Assembly (NCBI GenBank): GCA_019322805.1 | Contig: JAHWIC010000037.1 | Span: 1-10,365 of the forward strand | DNA length: 10,365 nucleotides | From: Candidatus Woesearchaeota archaeon | Lineage (GTDB): Archaea; Nanobdellota; Nanobdellia; Woesearchaeales; JAHWIC01 | Reading direction: 5' to 3' | Part shown: positions 1 through 6,138 of the stretch, piece after piece | Position numbering within the stretch: position 1 is the stretch's first letter | Layout of the letters: each line of letters begins with the position of its first letter | The notes under the pieces: model-generated | Seen by the model: only the letters and a program-made list of their open reading frames with translations | Databases searched by the model: none | Told to the model about the DNA's origin: nothing | Made by a program: the position numbers and the translations under genes

Positions 1-12
1 CAAACAGATAGA

Positions 13-20
13 TTTAAATA
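13..20 (+). promoter_or_regulatory. TATA box of the tRNA-Val transcription unit
   Basis: The octamer TTTAAATA is centred about 28 bases before the first base of the tRNA, the usual archaeal TATA-to-start spacing. No other good TATA box lies between it and the transporter start codon at 186, so it may drive tRNA-Val and the two downstream genes together. This is inferred from spacing and composition. Confidence 0.7.
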
Positions 21-81
21 CCCTTTTTCCCTACTAGACCGTAAGGGCTCATAGTCTAGTGGCTATGACGTCGCCTCGACA

Positions 82-109
82 TGCGCAAGCTATAGCTTGG
101 TGTTTGGAA
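82..109 (+). other. tRNA-Val intron 1 (position 37/38)
   Basis: This 28-base insertion follows A37 (base 81). It forms a canonical bulge-helix-bulge: the central 4-pair helix is 76-79 with 104-107, the 5' bulge is 80-82 (CA^T), and the 3' bulge is 108-110 (AA^C). The intron is capped by a CAAGC/GCTTG hairpin (86-90 with 95-99). The cuts fall after the second base of each bulge, as the archaeal splicing endonuclease requires. Confidence 0.9.
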
Positions 110-131
110 CGGCGGAGGTCCCCGGTTCGAG

Positions 132-163
132 ACCCATTAAATCACAGATTTGTGGTGGGAAAC
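132..163 (+). other. tRNA-Val intron 2 (T loop, about 59/60)
   Basis: Removing about 32 bases between G131 and T164 restores a normal 7-base T loop. The BHB is relaxed: the proximal helix has TTC 126-128 with GAA 159-161 but a G-G mismatch next to it. A CCCA/TGGG (133-136 with 156-159) alternative and a TCAC/GTGG hairpin (142-145 with 152-155) also exist. The insertion itself is clear, but its boundaries could be off by a base. Confidence 0.78.
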
Positions 164-185
164 TCCGGGTGGGCCCATTAAAAAG

Positions 186-1274
186 ATGGCTAAACAAAAC
201 AACAAAAAGTATCTTAAGTACTTTTTCTTAGTTATATTCCTATTTATGCTTGTTTTGTCTTTCCTGATAGTTAAGCCTTTTCTAACAACAATTATTGCAG
301 CGGTTATCCTTTCTTATATATTCTATCCGCTTTATGCAAAGCTCAACAGGAAAACAAAATCAAGGAACATTTCAGCAACTATTATTATACTGATTACTAT
401 TTTGCTTCTTACTATCCCGTTCTATTTCGTGGTAAATACGATTACCAAAGAATCTTATGTAGTATATTTAATGGCAAAGCAAAGAATTTCAAGCGGCGAG
501 GTATTTGCTGCATGCGACGGAAAAGAGAATATGCTGTGCAGCATATCTGATTTCACAAAAGAATTACTGGAGAACCCCAAGACAAGCTATCATCTGGAAA
601 AAGCTGCGCAAAGATCAACAAATTTTGTTATAGACTCGATGTCCAATTTTGTTTTCTCTATCCCGGCTATTTTGCTTAACTTTTTTATTATGATATTCAT
701 AATGTTTTACCTGCTGAAGGATGCTAGCCTCATATACCATAAATTCAAGGAGTTGATCCCGTTATCAAAACCCCACAAGGAGCGTGTATTGAAAAAATTC
801 AATGATGTTACCTATGCAGTTGTTTACGGCACATTAATAATCGGGCTGGCTCAGGGCATACTAGGCGGCTTGGGATTATTCATATTTGGCATCCCTTCTC
901 CTGTGTTATGGGGGGTTTTGATGATCATAGCTTCAATAATACCTTTTGTCGGACCACCGGTAATATGGATGCCTATAGCTGTATTCCACATTCTTAATGC
1001 ACTCTCATTAAATGATTCCACACAAGTCACAAAAGGAATCATCATGATCATTTATTTCACATTAATAGTTGGAACAGTAGATAATATATTAAAGCCAAGA
1101 ATCGTAGGAAGCAGATCTCAGGTACATCCTGTTCTTGTCCTGCTGGGTGTTGTTGGAGGCATATCTTTTTTTGGGATTATTGGCGTCATAATTGGGCCGG
1201 TTATTCTGGCTATTTTTGTAGCATTCCTTCAGATCTATGAATCAGAAAGAGGAAGTTTATTCTTCATAAAATGA
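186..1274 (+). CDS. AI-2E family (PerM/YdiK-like) membrane transporter
   Basis: A 362-residue polytopic membrane protein of the AI-2E transporter superfamily. Family members are proposed exporters or ion antiporters, and the substrate here is unknown. Hydrophobic segments lie at about 12-29, 33-50, 61-84, 155-178, 210-236, 240-258, 262-272, 284-298 and 312-350, the layout of the family. The C-terminal signature is present: DNILKPRIVG (299-308), then HPVLVLLGVVGG (314-325) and GVIIGPVILA (333-342). The chosen ATG (MAKQNN) follows the tRNA-Val 3' end by 8 bases; an upstream TTG in the same frame lies inside the tRNA and is rejected. No Shine-Dalgarno motif is visible, so translation is probably leaderless-like. 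Its stop overlaps the AMP phosphorylase start (ATGA), suggesting translational coupling. Confidence 0.9.
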   Translation: MAKQNNKKYLKYFFLVIFLFMLVLSFLIVKPFLTTIIAAVILSYIFYPLYAKLNRKTKSRNISATIIILITILLLTIPFYFVVNTITKESYVVYLMAKQRISSGEVFAACDGKENMLCSISDFTKELLENPKTSYHLEKAAQRSTNFVIDSMSNFVFSIPAILLNFFIMIFIMFYLLKDASLIYHKFKELIPLSKPHKERVLKKFNDVTYAVVYGTLIIGLAQGILGGLGLFIFGIPSPVLWGVLMIIASIIPFVGPPVIWMPIAVFHILNALSLNDSTQVTKGIIMIIYFTLIVGTVDNILKPRIVGSRSQVHPVLVLLGVVGGISFFGIIGVIIGPVILAIFVAFLQIYESERGSLFFIK

Positions 1275-2758
1275 ATTTAAAGGTTAAAGATATGGACATT
1301 GCTACTGGCGGCCCTTTGGTAGCTATACTTAACCAGGATGATGCGCACAAGCTTGACCTTTATGTTCTGGACAGAATCAAGATAAGGAAGGGAAAAAAGA
1401 TAGAGACAGTTGTTGTAGACATTGCCGAAAGTGAGAAGGCAGTGCCTCGCGGCAGATTAGGGGTTTTTGAAGAGGTAATTGATTCCCTTGGGCTTAAGGA
1501 CAAGGACAAAGTAGAGATATCCATTGCTAAGAAGCCTTTGTCTTTAAAAATAATAAAGAAAAAGCTTGATGGCGGTATATTAACAAAAAAAGAGATACAC
1601 CAGGTTATCTGGGATATTGTCCATAACAAGCTTAGTGATATTGAGCTGACATATTTTATTTCAGCATGCTATACAGAAGCAATGTCACAGAAAGAAACAA
1701 TCATGCTTACTGAAGCAATGGCTGAGCAGGGGCAGACCCTGAAGTTAAGAAGATACCCCATAATTGATAAGCACTGCATTGGTGGTGTTCCAGGCAACAG
1801 GACAACAATGATACTTGTCCCGATAATTGCTGCAGCCGGCTTAACAATGCCTAAGACAAGCTCCAGGTCAATAACAAGCCCGGCTGGAACAGCTGACACT
1901 ATGGAGGTTTTGGCGCCTGTTTCTTTCCCTTTAAGTAAAATGAAAAAGATTGTGGAAAGAACAAATGGCTGCATTGTCTGGGGGGGTGCCTTAAACCTTG
2001 CGCCAGCTGATGATAAGATAATAAAGGTAGAGCGTCCTTTGGGCATAGATGCAGAAAGCCAGCTATTGGCTAGTATACTTGCAAAAAAGCTTTCTGTTTC
2101 CTCTACCCATATAATTATAGATATACCTGCCGGTAAGGGAGCTAAGGTGAAAGACAGGAAGGCAGCACTGCTCCTAAAGAAACAATTTGAAAATGTTGCC
2201 AAAAAATTAAAGAGGCATATAAGGGTTGTAATCACAAATGGATCACAGCCAATCGGCAATGGTGTTGGTCCTGCTTTAGAGGCAAGAGATGTTTTGAGGG
2301 TATTGATGCGTGATAGGAAACGGCCTCTTGATCTAGAGAAGAAATGTGTGATGATGGCTGGCGAGATACTTGCTATGGCAGGAATAAAAAACGGCAGGGA
2401 AAAGGCTCAAAGAATTCTTAATTCAGGCAAGGCATATATGAAAATAAAGGAGATAATAAAGGCTCAGGGAGGCAACCCAGATATGACCCCAAAAGAGATT
2501 CCTCTTGGGAGGTATAGGAACACAATAAGAGCAAAGAAATCTGGTGTTGTAAGCCATATCCGTAATGGAGCTATATCTCATATTGCAAGGATTGCTGGCG
2601 CTCCTAAATACCAGGGAGCTGGTTTATACCTATACAAGCATGTTGGAGATAAGGTAAGTAAGGGTGAGAGCTTGTTTAAGATTTATGCCAACAGCGCAGC
2701 AAAGCTTGATTATGTAAAAGAAGTCCTAAAAACAATAGAGCCTTTTGTAGTGAAGTAA
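1271..2758 (+). CDS. deoA: AMP phosphorylase (archaeal thymidine phosphorylase-like)
   Basis: A 495-residue protein, full length for archaeal AMP phosphorylases. The family converts AMP (also CMP and UMP) and phosphate to the free base and ribose 1,5-bisphosphate, the first step of the archaeal nucleotide-scavenging route through ribose-1,5-bisphosphate isomerase and form III RuBisCO. Residues 1-90 form the archaea-specific N-terminal domain, about 95-165 the helical phosphorylase domain, and about 410-495 the C-terminal domain. Visible signatures are DKHCIGGVPGNRTT (166-179), TSSRSITSPAGTADTME (196-212) and NGSQPIGNGVGPALEARD (323-340). The N-terminal extension favours AMP phosphorylase over nucleoside-specific thymidine phosphorylase. 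The start overlaps the transporter stop by 4 bases. Isomerase and RuBisCO genes are not in the window, so the pathway assignment rests on family knowledge. Confidence 0.94.
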   Translation: MNLKVKDMDIATGGPLVAILNQDDAHKLDLYVLDRIKIRKGKKIETVVVDIAESEKAVPRGRLGVFEEVIDSLGLKDKDKVEISIAKKPLSLKIIKKKLDGGILTKKEIHQVIWDIVHNKLSDIELTYFISACYTEAMSQKETIMLTEAMAEQGQTLKLRRYPIIDKHCIGGVPGNRTTMILVPIIAAAGLTMPKTSSRSITSPAGTADTMEVLAPVSFPLSKMKKIVERTNGCIVWGGALNLAPADDKIIKVERPLGIDAESQLLASILAKKLSVSSTHIIIDIPAGKGAKVKDRKAALLLKKQFENVAKKLKRHIRVVITNGSQPIGNGVGPALEARDVLRVLMRDRKRPLDLEKKCVMMAGEILAMAGIKNGREKAQRILNSGKAYMKIKEIIKAQGGNPDMTPKEIPLGRYRNTIRAKKSGVVSHIRNGAISHIARIAGAPKYQGAGLYLYKHVGDKVSKGESLFKIYANSAAKLDYVKEVLKTIEPFVVK

Positions 2759-2759
2759 G

Positions 2760-3086
2760 TCATAATAAGCTTCTTAATCTCAGCATTCTTTGTCTTCTGC
2801 ATTCAAATCTTGAGCCATGGCCAAGGCTGTATTTATCCTGGCTCCTGAATTCGCATTTGAACAGGCTGTTGTTGCATAAGGATATAACACTTCTTATCCC
2901 TAATGAGTATTTGCATGGCTCTTCCAGCTCTAATGATTTTATATAAGAATCAAATTCTTCTTGGTTTAATTCTTTCTTTTTTGTTATTATTGCTATTTTC
3001 TCTTTCAGTTTCTTAAATTCATCTAGCTTTCTCTCTCGCTCACTCTTAGAAATAGTGCTGCTCCCCTTTTTAATCTGCTCTAACAT
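2760..3086 (-). CDS. Small hypothetical protein, charged helical N-terminus
   Basis: I do not recognise this 108-residue protein. The first 55 residues are very rich in Lys and Glu and should form a helix or short coiled coil. The rest is rich in Cys, Arg and Ser (about five Cys) with the pentapeptide KYSLG occurring twice. The ATG at 3086 is preferred over an in-frame TTG at 3098. A TATA-like TTTATATA (3119-3126 on this strand) sits about 36 bases upstream and GTTGGGG directly precedes the start. It converges on AMP phosphorylase with a 1-base gap. The odd C-terminus could mean a frameshifted or non-conserved tail; coding status is moderately supported. Confidence 0.45.
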   Translation of the reverse strand: MLEQIKKGSSTISKSERERKLDEFKKLKEKIAIITKKKELNQEEFDSYIKSLELEEPCKYSLGIRSVISLCNNSLFKCEFRSQDKYSLGHGSRFECRRQRMLRLRSLL

Positions 3087-3098
3087 CCCCCAACACAA

Positions 3099-3124
3099 TT
3101 CTAGTATATATATTCTAGTATATA
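3099..3124. repeat. 12-base direct repeat in a divergent promoter region
   Basis: TTCTAGTATATA occurs at 3099-3110 and again, identical, at 3113-3124, with a 14-base period. It covers the TATA-like sequences just upstream of the minus-strand gene at 3086. It could be a two-site operator or duplicated TATA boxes; low complexity limits what can be said. Confidence 0.5.
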
Positions 3125-3213
3125 AATTTTTCGTAAAATAGAGTAGTAAACTCAGTATTTTCTCGCTTATTTAATATATATTATATATTATATCCATTCA
3201 AGCACATAAATCC

Positions 3214-3221
3214 TTTTAAAA
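3214..3221 (+). promoter_or_regulatory. TATA-like box for the paralogous helical gene pair
   Basis: TTTTAAAA is placed so that transcription would begin near 3243, giving a leader of about 18 bases that contains the ribosome site at 3248-3254. Other AT-rich boxes lie at about 3169-3193, so the choice is tentative. Confidence 0.45.
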
Positions 3222-3247
3222 ATTAAAACCCAAGAATGATTAAAACT

Positions 3248-3254
3248 GAGGTGA
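3248..3254 (+). promoter_or_regulatory. Shine-Dalgarno site of the 3261 gene
   Basis: GAGGTGA ends 6 bases before the ATG at 3261, an excellent match to the 16S 3' end. It decides that start and shows this organism uses Shine-Dalgarno initiation for some genes, while others here appear leaderless. Confidence 0.8.
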
Positions 3255-3260
3255 TTTGGT

Positions 3261-4004
3261 ATGGTTAGAATGCATTGGAAAGAAGCTAAAGATAAAGTTA
3301 TAGCTGAGATTAGAAAATTAAAGCAGGATAAGACTCTTCTTCAAGAACATCAGACTGCAATAGATAATGCGGTAAACAGCGTCCGATTATTTTTGACAGA
3401 CTTCAAAAATGTCGATATAGATGTCCCAAAAACATTGCATGCGGACTTAGCCAAGAAGCTTAAGGAGGATATTGGTGAATATATTATTCAAGAACGCCTG
3501 ATAGATGACATTAAAAAGAGATTAAATGACCTTCTGAAAGATATCCTGGTGATTGCTCATCATTTAAAGGCTCTTACAGAAGGAAGTGAACTGGCAATTC
3601 AGCACATTGATGACGGCAATATAACGTCCCTAAATCTGCATAAGTTTGCAGCAGAGTTCACAAAAGACTTGAACAAATTAAAAGACCATGCTAAATCCCA
3701 CAATCTAAAGCAAATAAAAAGGGCAATACTTGATATAGAGAAGGTAGTGCAGGAATTCGATGAACTGCAGTCTAGAAAAGGAAAAGAATATGGGATTGCA
3801 ATTGATATAGGAAAGCTTATGCAAAAGTATACCCGGGAAGTACAAGCTGAATGGAATGCTACAGTGCGGGCGAGAGGAGCATTAAGCCATTTTAGCAATT
3901 TGAAAACTTCACTCAAAGAACTTTTGCTCATTATATTTGGTGTCCATGACGAACTCAGGGGAGATAAAAGGTTCATGAGACAATTGAGACATTTAAAGCC
4001 ATAG
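3261..4004 (+). CDS. Hypothetical all-helical protein, soluble paralogue of the next gene
   Basis: A 247-residue protein I cannot assign to a named family. It has no signal peptide or membrane segment and is rich in Lys, Leu, Asp and Glu with long amphipathic helices, about 5-45, 60-115, 125-170 and 180-245, suggesting a helical bundle or coiled coil in the cytoplasm. Residues 90-135 align without gaps to residues 115-160 of the downstream protein: DLLK, a shared SE pair (109-110), then G-x-[IV]-T-x-x-N (119-125) and a Lys and Ala after it. A strong Shine-Dalgarno site fixes the start. The next gene starts 7 bases after the stop, so the two form an operon and may make a soluble/membrane-anchored pair. 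Function is unknown. Confidence 0.82.
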   Translation: MVRMHWKEAKDKVIAEIRKLKQDKTLLQEHQTAIDNAVNSVRLFLTDFKNVDIDVPKTLHADLAKKLKEDIGEYIIQERLIDDIKKRLNDLLKDILVIAHHLKALTEGSELAIQHIDDGNITSLNLHKFAAEFTKDLNKLKDHAKSHNLKQIKRAILDIEKVVQEFDELQSRKGKEYGIAIDIGKLMQKYTREVQAEWNATVRARGALSHFSNLKTSLKELLLIIFGVHDELRGDKRFMRQLRHLKP

Positions 4005-4011
4005 AATAATC

Positions 4012-4716
4012 ATGGAGCCTCTTAACCGAAATTTAGCCATAGCCATTATCCTTTTTATCTTATTTCTTGTTTTCTACTTTCTGTTTAGGAAGCGTAAGGC
4101 TGTAGAGCGTCCTGAGGTTCTTAAGAGGCCTGCTGAAATAGTTAAACCTCCTGCCGAAGTCAAACGTCCTCCTGAAGTGCCTAAACCTCCTAAAAAAGTG
4201 CCTAAGAAACCTTCACTGCCTACCAAGGCTTATGAGGAGTTTGAAAAAGCGAAAAAAGATATTGAGGATATTGAAAAAAGAATCAAGCCAATAGGGAAGG
4301 AGCGCGCTGAGGCTATTGAACCCTATGTGGAAGAATTCAGGTTGGATATCAGTGATTTATTAAAGAGGCTCTTAAAGCTTGAGCAGGATAAGAGAAGATG
4401 CGAGGAACAAAGTGAAAGATTTATCAAGCGTGTCAGAGCAGGCACAGTTACTCCTTATAATTTCTCAAAAGAAGCGCTTAAACTTAATCTAAGGTATCAG
4501 CATGTCCTTAAAGCAGACCTTAAAACAGTGAAGCAGGTTGTTCTTGAACTGAAGCTTGATATTGCGAAATTTGAAAGAAAGATCGCTGTTTACCTTCCTG
4601 GCGGAGCACAAACAAGAAGAATACTCCTTGATCTTAGGGATTTGATGAGCAGGTTTATTCATATTGAAGAATTCTTTGTTAAGGATATTTCTAATGTGGA
4701 GATTCCACTGCCGTAA
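4012..4716 (+). CDS. Membrane-anchored coiled-coil protein with Pro-rich linker
   Basis: A 234-residue protein of unknown function. Residues 7-25 form one hydrophobic transmembrane helix followed by RKRK, so the bulk probably faces the cytoplasm (positive-inside rule). Residues 31-70 are a Lys/Pro/Glu linker with repeated RP and KPP units, likely extended. Residues 72-225 are charged and helical, with coiled-coil potential. The segment 115-160 matches the upstream protein at a constant offset of 25 residues (SDLLK, QSE, GTVTPYN, then K153). It follows the upstream gene by 7 bases without a clear ribosome site of its own, consistent with coupled translation. It could tether a complex to the membrane, which is inference only. 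Confidence 0.82.
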   Translation: MEPLNRNLAIAIILFILFLVFYFLFRKRKAVERPEVLKRPAEIVKPPAEVKRPPEVPKPPKKVPKKPSLPTKAYEEFEKAKKDIEDIEKRIKPIGKERAEAIEPYVEEFRLDISDLLKRLLKLEQDKRRCEEQSERFIKRVRAGTVTPYNFSKEALKLNLRYQHVLKADLKTVKQVVLELKLDIAKFERKIAVYLPGGAQTRRILLDLRDLMSRFIHIEEFFVKDISNVEIPLP

Positions 4717-4723
4717 TAAGAAA

Positions 4724-4760
4724 CGCCGGCGCCCGACCCAGGCTAAGTTAGACGGTGCCG
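4724..4760. terminator. GC-rich hairpin between convergent genes (terminator or small RNA)
   Basis: CGGCGCC (4727-4733) pairs fully with GGTGCCG (4754-4760) as plus-strand RNA, with one G-U, around a 20-base loop. Read on the minus strand it has one A-C mismatch but is followed by a U-rich tail (TTTCTTATT), and a minus-strand TATA-like TTTAAAA lies about 28 bases before 4760. It sits between convergent genes and could end either transcript or be a short RNA. Bases 4724-4735 resemble the 3' end of tRNA-Ser. I see nothing else in 4761-4844. Confidence 0.45.
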
Positions 4761-4844
4761 TTAAATTGTCTCGACGAGAAGGGTTTTAAATTTCACCTAT
4801 TTTTCTTAATTCGTCTACATTCTTGAAGTACATTTCCTTCTTTT

Positions 4845-5378
4845 TTATTTCCCTTCTTCTTGCAAAATCAAGCCTATCTTGGCAACGAACTTAGTTGCAT
4901 TATTAAATATCTCATTCAATCTTCTCTCGGTATATGTTTTAATTGCAGAGTATCTTGCAATCTTGCTTTCCTTTTTAGCATCCTCAAAATAATGCACATA
5001 CTCGTCCTCAAATATTTTATAAGATTGATTTAGGATTTCCAAATCTTCTTTTTCAATTTCATCGGGAACCAGCAAATGGCCTAATACTATTTGGGCAGCG
5101 TCATGGTCCGATACCTCATATCCTTTTGACAGAATTGCAGCTTTTGCTGCGTATAACATTGAATAATAAGAGATAGTAATTGCCCAATAATTCCAATGAA
5201 TCTTTTTTGGCTGGTCTTCCGAAGGCTTAATCTCTTTTGTGTACTTTGCAATCATCAGGCTATTTTCAGCTTTTTCAAGAAATAGCTTTATCTTAAACGA
5301 CTGATTAGATTTCTTTATTCTTCCTTCTTCCAGATATTCATTAAATGTTTCTTTATATTCCTCTTTGTCAAACTGCAC
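4845..5378 (-). CDS. HEPN-domain protein (probable toxin partner)
   Basis: A 177-residue helical protein with a HEPN-like core. Its strongest signature is WAITISYYSMLYAAKAAILSKG (65-86), which matches the central helix of HEPN proteins paired with nucleotidyltransferases. Family members are often RNases acting as toxins. The usual R-x4-6-H catalytic motif is not obvious; His92, His101 and Arg142 are present but not in that spacing, so RNase activity is uncertain. The start is GTG at 5378 and overlaps the upstream nucleotidyltransferase stop by 11 bases, indicating coupled translation. No promoter of its own is seen. Gene order (nucleotidyltransferase then HEPN) is that of MntA/HepT-type modules. 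Confidence 0.82.
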   Translation of the reverse strand: MQFDKEEYKETFNEYLEEGRIKKSNQSFKIKLFLEKAENSLMIAKYTKEIKPSEDQPKKIHWNYWAITISYYSMLYAAKAAILSKGYEVSDHDAAQIVLGHLLVPDEIEKEDLEILNQSYKIFEDEYVHYFEDAKKESKIARYSAIKTYTERRLNEIFNNATKFVAKIGLILQEEGK

Positions 5379-5943
5379 TTAAAACACACTCCCAGAATTC
5401 AATATTATTGTTTAGGATAATATGGTTTTCTAATGCCTGTTTCCCAACATTTTCTCCTTTATCTTTAAGCATTAACTTAAATTCCTTTTTTGATATGAAA
5501 ATTGGATTGATTTTCTTCTTATATAATAATTCATACTTTGAGAATGATATGCTCTTTCTTCCATCTTTGTTTATTATCAATAAGTCAATATCGCTTTTCT
5601 CAGTTTGATTTCCTTTGGCGTAGCTGCCAAACAATACAATTATATCCTTTAAATGCGTCTGTTCACTTGTAATTTTCTTAATTATGGGGTTCTTTTTAAG
5701 GAACTCATTGGTTTCTTGTAAGGAAGATATCTCTAAAAAGGGTTTTGTTGCAGGAAATTTAAGGTCAATCTTCACTACTTTAGATTTACCTACCCTCTTA
5801 ATAGCTAAGACGTCAGTCATTTCAGTAACTGTTCGATAAAAAGTAGCATAAGGTATATTCAGTAATTTACTTAACTCATGCATAGTATAACTCTTCTTAA
5901 TATTTTTTCCAAGATAATTAATGATCCTTAGGTTATTATCCAT
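5368..5943 (-). CDS. HTH-nucleotidyltransferase (MNT-type antitoxin)
   Basis: A 191-residue protein. Residues 1-60 form a winged helix-turn-helix (MHELSKLLNIPYATFYRTV at 21-39 is the HTH). Residues 86-175 form a minimal nucleotidyltransferase with FGSYAKG (105-111) and DID (118-120), the metal-binding GS...DxD signature. The position of the third carboxylate reads INPIF (145-149), so catalysis may be altered. In MntA/HepT systems this protein is the antitoxin and AMPylates the HEPN partner; here that is inference from order and overlap. The ATG at 5943 is chosen because the TATA box at 5971-5978 would start transcription near 5947, making it leaderless; an ATG at 5964 would lie upstream of that start. 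The HTH plus the promoter palindrome suggest autoregulation. Confidence 0.86.
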   Translation of the reverse strand: MDNNLRIINYLGKNIKKSYTMHELSKLLNIPYATFYRTVTEMTDVLAIKRVGKSKVVKIDLKFPATKPFLEISSLQETNEFLKKNPIIKKITSEQTHLKDIIVLFGSYAKGNQTEKSDIDLLIINKDGRKSISFSKYELLYKKKINPIFISKKEFKLMLKDKGENVGKQALENHIILNNNIEFWECVLSAV

Positions 5944-5948
5944 TTTTT

Positions 5949-5962
5949 GGATAATATTATCC
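5949..5962. promoter_or_regulatory. 14-base perfect palindrome, probable operator
   Basis: GGATAATATTATCC is an exact inverted repeat between the TATA box and the start codon of the nucleotidyltransferase gene, over the expected transcription start. A further half-site ATTATCC lies at 5935-5941, 7 bases from the palindrome. A bound dimer would block transcription. The encoded winged HTH protein is the obvious candidate binder. Confidence 0.65.
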
Positions 5963-5970
5963 ATAATTGA

Positions 5971-5978
5971 TATATAAA
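5971..5978 (-). promoter_or_regulatory. TATA box of the nucleotidyltransferase/HEPN operon
   Basis: TTTATATA on the minus strand is centred about 31 bases before the ATG at 5943 and immediately upstream of the palindrome. It gives the toxin-antitoxin pair its own promoter, separate from tRNA-Ser. Confidence 0.65.
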
Positions 5979-6076
5979 CCTTTCGGTTTTGTCCATCTCC
6001 TACAACGCCGAACCGCAAACTAGGATTTTAAGTGGTTTTATAGACGAGAAAGTAATTATGAGCGCCGACGCCCGGA

Positions 6077-6106
6077 ATTTCAAAGCAAAGCTTTGGCCTT
6101 TGCATA
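6077..6106 (-). other. tRNA-Ser intron 3 (T loop, position 59/60)
   Basis: A 30-base intron inside the T loop. The central helix is TTCA (6112-6109) with TGAA (6082-6079). The bulges are AA^T (6108-6106) and AT^T (6078-6076). The intron body folds by GCAAAG with CTTTGC. Splicing restores T loop TTCAAAT. Confidence 0.9.
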
Positions 6107-6138
6107 TTTGAACCGGGATATCCTTGCGGAAACGGGCT

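Larger units (their letters stand above)
45..177 (+). tRNA. tRNA-Val(GAC) with two introns
   Basis: The acceptor stem is 45-51 with 170-176 (7 pairs, one G-U), the discriminator is A177, and CCA is not encoded. The D stem is GTC 54-56 with GAC 67-69. The anticodon stem is TCGCC 71-75 with GGCGG 111-115. The T stem is CCCGG 121-125 with CCGGG 165-169. The anticodon GAC at 78-80 reads valine codons, and the D-arm and variable loop match archaeal tRNA-Val. Two insertions, at canonical position 37/38 and inside the T loop, must be removed to give a 73-base tRNA with loop TTCGAGT. Oddly, position 33 is C (base 77) rather than the near-universal U. The AI-2E-family gene begins 8 bases after the 3' end. 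Confidence 0.92.

Noticed and set aside
150..185. Upstream TTG extension of the transporter gene
   Set aside because: It lies inside the tRNA-Val gene; the ATG at 186 gives a normal hydrophobic N-terminus.
1669..2259. Long minus-strand open frame inside the AMP phosphorylase gene
   Set aside because: It is the antisense shadow of a clearly conserved gene and its translation resembles no family.
3169..3195. TA-rich near-palindrome as an operator or origin
   Set aside because: Simple AT repeats produce such symmetry by chance; nothing else supports a specific site.
4724..4800. A further tRNA or split-tRNA half in the convergent gap
   Set aside because: There is no T-loop motif, no U8 and no matching acceptor strand, so only a hairpin is claimed.
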